DNA of 64,000 nt, from NCBI RefSeq assembly GCF_003610785.1, contig NZ_RAQQ01000018.1, positions 103,208-167,207 of the forward strand, read 5' to 3'. Below, in pieces: positions 59,068 to 64,000 of the stretch; the first letter of the stretch is position 1, and each line of letters opens with the position of its first letter. Source of the DNA: Micromonospora globbae. Its GTDB lineage: Bacteria; Actinomycetota; Actinomycetes; Mycobacteriales; Micromonosporaceae. A program made the position numbers and the translations under genes. The notes beneath the pieces were generated by a model, which was given only the letters and a program-made list of their open reading frames with translations, did no database searches and was not told the origin of the DNA.

Positions 59068-59985
59068 TCACGGCACCGTGACGGTGAACTCCGCCGTGCG
59101 CACCTTACCCGCCACCTGGAAGTCCAGGTAGAGCCGGTACCGGCCCGGCCCCGGCGTGGTCAGCCAGAACCGCACCGCGCCGTCGACCAGCTGCGGCTCC
59201 GGGTGTACGTGCAGGTAGCCGAGATCCCCCTCACGGAGGGCCACCAGGTGGCCGTACGCCCCGAGGTAGCGCTCCAGTGTCGCGGTGGTCCCGCCGGTGG
59301 TGATCCGGAAGGTCAGGGGCACCGTGGCGCCCACCTGCGGCGTGCCCTCGTACGCCACCGTGAATCCGTCGACCGCGGTCGAGGTGGTCGCGGCGGGCAG
59401 GGGACGCGGGTCGTAGCGGCCCGGCACGGTCAGGTCGACGCCGAGGGTCAGGGCCGTCTGGCTGCCGTCGTCCGCCACCACCGTGAAGTCGGCGTACGCC
59501 CGCCAGGTGCCGCCCTGCGACAGGGTGAGCGGCACCGACCAGGTGCCGTCCGGAGCCATCGTGGGGTGCAGGTGCTGGTAGCCGGTGAGGTCCCGGCGCA
59601 CCACGATGAGGTGCATCGGCTTGTCGTGGACGACGGCGAAGCGGGTCACCGGACGGCGCCGCGCGTCGTGGATCTGGAACCGGAACTCGCCGGCCTTCCC
59701 GGGCGTGAACGCCGCGGCCAGCGGGGCGAGCGTGTAACCGGCCTGGCTGACCGAGAGCCCACCGGCGGTCTCCGCCGGCTGGTCCGTACCCGTGCCGTGG
59801 TCGTGCTGCGCGGTGCCCGGCGGATGGGTGTGGTCGGCGGTCTCCAGCCCCACGGCGGCGGGATCGCCGCCGGCGTTCATCCGGCCCAGACCGAAGCCGA
59901 GCAGCACGGCGAGCACCAGCCCGCCGACCGACAGGGCCAGCCGGAGCGTGCCGCGGTCGGGGGCGGCGGACACCTGCTCAGGCAC
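59068..59985 (-). CDS. Membrane-anchored extracytoplasmic protein paired with CopZ
   Basis: A 305-residue protein. A signal-anchor helix (LRLALSVGGLVLAVLLGFGLG, ~15-35) is followed by a His/Asp-rich linker (TADHTHPPGTAQHDHGTG) and two beta-rich domains, with VVHDKPMHLIVVRRDLTGYQHLHP and YLGAYGHLVALREGDLGYLHVHP. The His/Met content and the coupling to a CopZ gene (8-bp overlap) point to copper binding outside the membrane. It is an inference; a comparable secreted family is common in actinobacteria without known function. Confidence 0.75.
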   Translation of the reverse strand: MPEQVSAAPDRGTLRLALSVGGLVLAVLLGFGLGRMNAGGDPAAVGLETADHTHPPGTAQHDHGTGTDQPAETAGGLSVSQAGYTLAPLAAAFTPGKAGEFRFQIHDARRRPVTRFAVVHDKPMHLIVVRRDLTGYQHLHPTMAPDGTWSVPLTLSQGGTWRAYADFTVVADDGSQTALTLGVDLTVPGRYDPRPLPAATTSTAVDGFTVAYEGTPQVGATVPLTFRITTGGTTATLERYLGAYGHLVALREGDLGYLHVHPEPQLVDGAVRFWLTTPGPGRYRLYLDFQVAGKVRTAEFTVTVP

Positions 59986-60205
59986 CGCCGGGGCCCAGCT
60001 CGTAGCCGGCCTCGTCGACGGCCGCCCGCACCGCCTCGTCCGGCAGCGGCGCGTCGCTGGTCACCGTGGCCGTGCCGGCGGCCAGGTCGACCCGGACGTC
60101 CCGGACCCCGGGCAGCGCGGCCAGCTCGTCGGTGACCGCCCGGACGCAGTGCTGGCAGGTCATGCCGGTTACGGCGTACGTGCGGGTGACGGCCTGCTGA
60201 TCCAT
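59978..60205 (-). CDS. copZ: CopZ-like heavy-metal-associated chaperone
   Basis: A 75-residue single HMA domain (ferredoxin-like fold) with the metal-binding motif GMTCQHC (Cys17, Cys20) and the C-terminal EAGYELGPG loop. It delivers Cu(I) to a P-type ATPase in related systems, though no copA is in the window. ATG (MDQQAVTRTYAV) is preferred; a GTG 9 bases upstream is possible. Its stop overlaps the next gene by 8 bp. Confidence 0.9.
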   Translation of the reverse strand: MDQQAVTRTYAVTGMTCQHCVRAVTDELAALPGVRDVRVDLAAGTATVTSDAPLPDEAVRAAVDEAGYELGPGGA

Positions 60206-60317
60206 GCCGCCCACGGTACCGCCGCGCCCGGCCCCGGCCTGTCCGTGTCACGACGGCGTGGCAACGGTCGCACCTCGACGGGGCCGGGAACTTTTCCCGC
60301 CGCGCGGGCGACGCGGC

Positions 60318-62876
60318 TCAGCCGGCCAGCGCGAGCGCGAGGGGCAGCACGTCGGGGGCGCCCGCGCGGCGCAGGGCCCGGGCGAGCAGCGTCATCGTCC
60401 AGCCCGAGTCCACCAGGTCGTCGACGAGGAGCACCGGCCCGTCCAGCCCGGCCAGCGTCGCGGCCAGCCCGTCCGGCACGGTGAACGCGTCGTGCAGCGC
60501 GCGGACCCGCTGGGCGCTGTTGCCCCGGGCGCCGCCACCCGCCACGGCGGGCGGAAGCTGGCCGAGCAGCGGCAACCGGCCGACCGCGGCGATCCGCTCG
60601 GCCAGCGAGCCGACCAGGCGGGGATGCCGCCGCGACCCGGCCGCCACCACGGCCACCGGCCGGCGCGGCCACGGGTCGTCGCCGTGCGCCCACGCCTTCA
60701 GCACCTCGACCACGGCGGCCGTCACGTCCTCCGGCACCGCGACGTCCGGCGCGTCGGGGCCGACCAGCTCGCGCAGCCGGCCGCCCCAGCCCAGGTCGGA
60801 GAGGCGCCCCACGGCCCGGCCGGGCAGCGCCTGCTCCGCGGGGACGATGCGCCCCTTCAGCGGTACGCCGACCGCCTCCATCCCCGTGGGCCAGAGCTTC
60901 TTCGGCGGGATCTCCACACCCGGCCGGCCGAGGAAGGTCTGCGCGGCGGTCAGCGCCGCGGCCGACACGTCCGCGGTGAACAGCGGCCCGGCGCACCGGT
61001 CGCACCGGCCGCAGTCCGTCGCACCGGCGTCGTCCAGGCACTCCCGCAGGTAGCGCATCCGGCAGCCGGACGTGGCCGCGTACTCCCGCATGGCCTGCTG
61101 CTCGGCGGTGCGGGCGGCGGCGACGCGCCGCAACCGGGCCTCGTCGTAGGTCCAGGGCTCGCCCGTGGCGAGCCAGCCGCCGCGGACCCGGCGCACCGCC
61201 CCGTCCACGTCGAGCACCTTGAGCATCAGCTCCAGCCGGGCCCGCCGCAGGTCGACCAGGGGTTCCAGGGCCTGGGTGGAGAGGGGGCGGTCGGTGTGCA
61301 GGGCGGCCAGCACGGCGCGCACCTGCTCCTCCGGCGGGAAGGCCAGCGAGGCGAAGTAGCGCCAGATGGCGGCGTCCTCCGCGCCGGGAAGCAGCAGCAC
61401 CTCGGCGTGCTCCACGGCGCGGCCGGCGCGCCCGACCTGCTGGTAGTACGCGATCGGCGAGGGTGGCGCCCCGAGGTGCACCACGAACCCGAGATCCGGC
61501 TTGTCGAAGCCCATGCCCAACGCGCTCGTGGCCACCAGCGCCTTGATCTTGTTGTCCAGCAGGTCCTGCTCGGCGGCCCGGCGGTCGGCGTCGTCGGCCT
61601 GCCCCGTGTACGCGGCCACCGCGTACCCGCGGGACCGGAGGAACTCGGCGGTCTCCCCCGCCGCCGCCACGGTGAGCGTGTAGACGATCCCGGAGCCGGG
61701 CAGCCGGTCGAGATGGTCGGCGAGCCAGGCCAGCCGGTGCGCGGGGCTCGGCAGGTCGAGGACGCCGAGGCGCAGCGACTCCCGGTCGAGGGAGCCCCGC
61801 AGCACGAGGACGTCGGCGCGCCGCCCGTGGCCGGTCCGGGCATGCTCTCCCTCGCCGAGGTCGGTGGGACCGGTCAGGGCGTGCTCTCCCCCGCCCAGGC
61901 CGGTGGGACGGGCCAGGGCGTGCTCTCCCCCGCCCAGGCCGGTGGGACGGGCCAGGGCGTGCTCTCCCTCGCCCAGGCCGGCGGGACCGGCCAGCTCGGT
62001 GCCGAGCTGCTCGGCGACGTCCTCGGTCACCCGGGCGTTGGCCGTGGCGGTCGTGGCGAGCACGGGCGTACCCGCCGGCAGGTTGCCGAGGAACGTCCGC
62101 AGCCGCCGGTAGTCCGGCCGGAAGTCGTGCCCCCAGTCGGAGACGCAGTGCGCCTCGTCCACCACCAGCAGGCCGGTGGTGGCGGCCAACTTCGGCAGCA
62201 CCCCGTCCCGGAAGTCGGGGTTGTTGAGCCGCTCCGGGCTGATGAGGAGCACGTCGACCACGCCGGCGTGGATCTCGGCGGTGATCGCGTCCCACTCCTC
62301 CAGGTTGGCGGAGTTGATGGTGCGGGCGCGGATGCCGGCCCGCGCGGCGGACTCCACCTGGTTGCGCATGAGCGCCAGCAGTGGCGAGACGATGACGGTG
62401 GGGCCGACAGAGTCGCCCGGAAGGGCGTCATCGGTGCCGGCGGTGGTGCTGCCAGCCAGGGTGCCGGCGGCGGGGGCGGTGCCGGCGGGGGCGCCGGTGG
62501 CCGCGGTGCCGGTGGCCGGGATGCCTGCGGCGGGGGTACTCGCGGCTGACGGGGCGCCGGTGGCGGGGATGCCGCGAGCGGGGCCGGTGCCGGCGGTCGG
62601 GGTGCTCGCCGTGGGGGTGCTCTCGGCCGACGGGGCGTCGTCCACCGTCGTGGTCGCCCCGAGCGGGCGGTCACGGTCGCGCAGGAGCGCCGTGGCCACG
62701 AAGTAGACGGCCGACTTGCCCCATCCCGTGCGCTGCACGCACAGCACCCGGCGCCGGTCGACCACCAGGGCCTCGATGGCCCGCCACTGGTCCTCACGCA
62801 GCCGGGCGTGCTCGCCGGCCAACCGCCGCAGCACCGCCTCGGCCCGCTCCCGTACCGCCGCCCGATCCTGGCTCAT
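60318..62876 (-). CDS. recQ: RecQ-family DNA helicase fused to a phosphoribosyltransferase-like domain
   Basis: An 852-residue RecQ-like helicase. Walker A is RTGWGKSAVYF (~residue 50), then VSPLLALMRNQ, DEAHCVSDWGHDFRPDYRRL (~242), TTATAN, ALGMGFDKPDLGFVVH and QQVGRAGRA. Zinc cysteines lie in GCRMRYLRECL and CGRCDRC. The C-terminus (~residues 760-852) is a PRTase-like domain with the PRPP loop VLLVDDLVDSGWTMTLLA. Two low-complexity inserts interrupt the helicase: a Thr/Pro/Ala repeat (~79-149) after motif I and a 13-residue repeat (~292-345) between the two RecA-like lobes. Similar RecQ-PRTase fusions exist in actinobacteria; the inserts look variable. Confidence 0.9.
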   Translation of the reverse strand: MSQDRAAVRERAEAVLRRLAGEHARLREDQWRAIEALVVDRRRVLCVQRTGWGKSAVYFVATALLRDRDRPLGATTTVDDAPSAESTPTASTPTAGTGPARGIPATGAPSAASTPAAGIPATGTAATGAPAGTAPAAGTLAGSTTAGTDDALPGDSVGPTVIVSPLLALMRNQVESAARAGIRARTINSANLEEWDAITAEIHAGVVDVLLISPERLNNPDFRDGVLPKLAATTGLLVVDEAHCVSDWGHDFRPDYRRLRTFLGNLPAGTPVLATTATANARVTEDVAEQLGTELAGPAGLGEGEHALARPTGLGGGEHALARPTGLGGGEHALTGPTDLGEGEHARTGHGRRADVLVLRGSLDRESLRLGVLDLPSPAHRLAWLADHLDRLPGSGIVYTLTVAAAGETAEFLRSRGYAVAAYTGQADDADRRAAEQDLLDNKIKALVATSALGMGFDKPDLGFVVHLGAPPSPIAYYQQVGRAGRAVEHAEVLLLPGAEDAAIWRYFASLAFPPEEQVRAVLAALHTDRPLSTQALEPLVDLRRARLELMLKVLDVDGAVRRVRGGWLATGEPWTYDEARLRRVAAARTAEQQAMREYAATSGCRMRYLRECLDDAGATDCGRCDRCAGPLFTADVSAAALTAAQTFLGRPGVEIPPKKLWPTGMEAVGVPLKGRIVPAEQALPGRAVGRLSDLGWGGRLRELVGPDAPDVAVPEDVTAAVVEVLKAWAHGDDPWPRRPVAVVAAGSRRHPRLVGSLAERIAAVGRLPLLGQLPPAVAGGGARGNSAQRVRALHDAFTVPDGLAATLAGLDGPVLLVDDLVDSGWTMTLLARALRRAGAPDVLPLALALAG
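61842..61997. repeat. Four 39-bp tandem repeats within recQ
   Basis: Four head-to-tail 39-bp units (61842-61880, 61881-61919, 61920-61958 and 61959-61997) encode 13-residue repeats such as GLGGGEHALARPT. The middle copies are nearly identical, implying recent expansion. They sit in the linker between helicase lobes, keep the frame, and are a likely length-polymorphic locus. Confidence 0.9.
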
Positions 62877-62937
62877 CCGGCATTTCTACCAGCCCGCAGC
62901 GACACCCCCGCGAGTCACGCCACCGCCCCCTCCCCGC

Positions 62938-63007
62938 CGATCTTGCAGTTTGTGCCCCCAAGTTGCGGAGCTTGTCCACATTTGTCGGGGCACAAAGTGC
63001 AAGATCG
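62938..63007. repeat. Long inverted repeat with 21-bp arms
   Basis: The arms CGATCTTGCAGTTTGTGCCCC (left, read as first 20 bases plus C) and its near-perfect complement at 62987-63007 differ at one pair and enclose a 28-nt AT-richer loop. It lies between two minus-strand genes (SDR and recQ). It could be a terminator of the SDR gene or a dispersed intergenic repeat. I have the impression that this arm sequence recurs in Micromonosporaceae intergenic DNA, which I cannot check here. Confidence 0.7.
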
Positions 63008-63010
63008 CGG

Positions 63011-63073
63011 AGGAAGGGCGGGGGCGGGGAGGGAGGGAGGGCGGGGGCGGGGAGGGAGGGCGGGCGGGGGCGG
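63011..63073 (+). repeat. G-rich tract with G-quadruplex potential
   Basis: An uninterrupted purine/G-rich stretch with more than a dozen runs of three to five G, built from two copies of a GGGCGGGGGCGGGGAGGG-type unit. It satisfies the simple G-quadruplex pattern many times on the plus strand. It ends directly at the SDR stop codon and abuts the inverted repeat at 62938-63007. Confidence 0.75.
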
Positions 63074-63820
63074 TCAGCGGCCTAGTACGGAGCCGCCGTT
63101 GACGCCCAGGATCTGGCCGGTGACGTAGCCGGCCGCGGGGCTCGCCAGGTAGCGGACCGCCTCGGCGATCTCGGCCGGCTCGCCGGCACGCCCCACGAGC
63201 GTGGCCGCGACCCGTCGGGCGTGGCCCTCGGGCGTCATCCTGTCGCCGAAGAACTCGGTGTCCGTGACGTACCCGGGGCTCACCACGTTGACCGTGATCT
63301 GTTCCGGGCCGAGTTCCGCCGCCAGGTCGTACGCCCAGCCGTGCAGCGCCGCCTTCGCCGCCGAGTACGGCCCTCCGCCGCCCCGCTGGGCCGCGATCGA
63401 GCTGACGAGGATGACCCGGCCGCCAGGCCGGCGCAGGGACGGACGCAGTGCCTCGGTGAGCAGCACGGCGGTGAGCACGTTGGCGTCCAGGTTGGCCCGC
63501 CAGCACGCGGCGGTGCCGGCGAGCGTGCCGGTGTCCCCGGCGAGGTAGCCGCCGGCGTTGTTGACCACCACGTCGACGGGGCGGCCGTCGAGGGCGTCGA
63601 GGACCCGGTCGAGCTGGTCCGGGTCAGTGAGGTCGGCGCCGACCGCGCGGACCGCGCCGGTCCGCCCGCACTCGGCGTCCACCCGGGCGGCGGTGGCGTC
63701 GAGTACGTCCGTCCGCCGCCCCACGATCACCACGTCGTACCCGTCGACGGCGAACGTCCGGGCGATCGCCGCTCCGATTCCCGTCCCGCCGCCGCTGACC
63801 ACCGCAAGCCGCTCGCCCAT
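63074..63820 (-). CDS. Short-chain dehydrogenase/reductase (FabG-like)
   Basis: A 248-residue classical SDR. The cofactor motif GGGTGIGAAIARTF is near the N-terminus, followed by the NNAGG structural motif. The catalytic Ser (VSSIAAQ), Tyr and Lys (YSAAKAALHGW) are in place, and the SPGYVTDTEFF loop is present. The Arg of GRRTD suggests NADPH. The substrate is unknown. The ATG start gives MGERLAVVSGGGTG after a GGAGGGAGCGC box. Confidence 0.9.
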   Translation of the reverse strand: MGERLAVVSGGGTGIGAAIARTFAVDGYDVVIVGRRTDVLDATAARVDAECGRTGAVRAVGADLTDPDQLDRVLDALDGRPVDVVVNNAGGYLAGDTGTLAGTAACWRANLDANVLTAVLLTEALRPSLRRPGGRVILVSSIAAQRGGGGPYSAAKAALHGWAYDLAAELGPEQITVNVVSPGYVTDTEFFGDRMTPEGHARRVAATLVGRAGEPAEIAEAVRYLASPAAGYVTGQILGVNGGSVLGR

Positions 63821-63923
63821 CGTGCGCTCCCTCCCGTGGTTCTCCTGTCGATCATGAAGTTATCGCCTGCCACCACGGGGTGGTTTCTAGGCTTCAGTGC
63901 AACTGATCTTGGTTGGGTTGGGG

Positions 63924-64000
63924 GTGCTGGTGGCGAGGCCGGGTGTGTTGACGTTCGGGCATCGGCAGGTGTTGGAGCATCTGTGGGGTTCAGGGCGGAC
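63924..64000 (+). CDS. Start of an open frame, possibly an IS transposase (cut by window edge)
   Basis: A GTG-started frame behind a GGGTTGGGGG tract runs off the edge after 25 codons: VLVARPGVLTFGHRQVLEHLW. The LTFGHRQ..E.L pattern recalls the N-terminus of IS30-like transposases. Base composition from about 63,880 is less GC-rich and uses GTG/TTG/TGT codons unlike the neighbours, which hints at acquired DNA. The evidence is thin because only the first 25 residues are visible. Confidence 0.25.
   Translation, partial: MLVARPGVLTFGHRQVLEHLWGSGR

Noticed and set aside
61842..61997. CRISPR-like array from regular 39-bp units.
   Set aside because: Contiguous in-frame coding repeats inside recQ with no unique spacers or cas genes.
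60169..62295. A ~708-codon minus-strand frame overlapping recQ and copZ.
   Set aside because: Different frame from recQ, dominated by Arg, Gly, Ala and Pro, no motif; recQ motifs are in the other frame.

Overview
The window is high-GC actinobacterial chromosome, most likely from the Micromonosporaceae (Micromonospora or a close relative). Reasons: near-saturated G/C third codon positions, many GTG starts, RpoB/RpoC/NusG/L33 of actinobacterial type, the order trnT-trnM-rpmG-hadA-hadB-trnW-secE-nusG-rplK-rplA-rplJ-rplL-rpoB-rpoC familiar from actinobacteria, and intact Trp, Met, Thr and Tyr tRNA genes. The genus is inferred from memory of gene families; no database search was run. No rRNA, CRISPR array or prophage is visible.

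Layout. Positions 1-12,222 (all minus strand) are the transcription/translation block: rpoC (cut by the window edge), rpoB with its own candidate promoter, rplL-rplJ behind a structured leader, a two-gene ABC exporter, rplA-rplK, nusG, secE, trnW, a HadA/HadB-type dehydratase pair, rpmG, trnM and trnT. From 12.3 to 15.1 kb a membrane GAF-GGDEF-EAL protein is preceded by a 52-residue membrane peptide whose tail carries a duplicated MDVIWN motif. From 15.6 to 22.2 kb there are scattered single genes: a DUF1028 protein, two MFS transporters, tRNA-Tyr, YajQ, tiny membrane proteins and HtpX.

From 22.4 to 35.7 kb lies an incomplete, interrupted complex I gene set in canonical order: nuoB, nuoC-nuoH and nuoI-J-K-L-M-N, all on the minus strand. 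nuoA, nuoD, nuoE, nuoF and nuoG are absent, and the set is broken by a DUF2252 gene, a zinc sugar dehydrogenase, a glutathionyl-hydroquinone-reductase-like gene and a SnoaL-like gene. From 35.8 to 41.5 kb come a PLP decarboxylase with an MFS/GPH transporter and an alkyltransferase-like DNA protein, then the divergent proline genes proB-proA.

From 41.6 to 44.6 kb is a compact plus-strand cassette that looks like a type VII secretion-linked polymorphic toxin system: a YbaB-like protein, an EspC/WXG-like helical protein, a CpnT-N-terminus-like carrier, a separately encoded HNH-type nuclease toxin and two immunity candidates. Several of these genes overlap or abut. This is the most system-like accessory element in the window.

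From 44.6 to 63.8 kb: a short squalene-cyclase-like repeat protein, MoeZ, two tandem DUF3152 metalloprotease-like proteins, an alpha/beta hydrolase, a 1043-residue proline-rich repeat protein, a TetR regulator, DUF3107, a MiaE-like ferritin-fold protein, a DEAD-box helicase, a methyltransferase, a small XRE regulator, a CopZ chaperone with a partner membrane-anchored protein, a RecQ helicase fused to a phosphoribosyltransferase-like domain and carrying repeat inserts, an inverted repeat plus G-rich tract, and an SDR oxidoreductase. The last 80 bases open a frame that may start a transposase.
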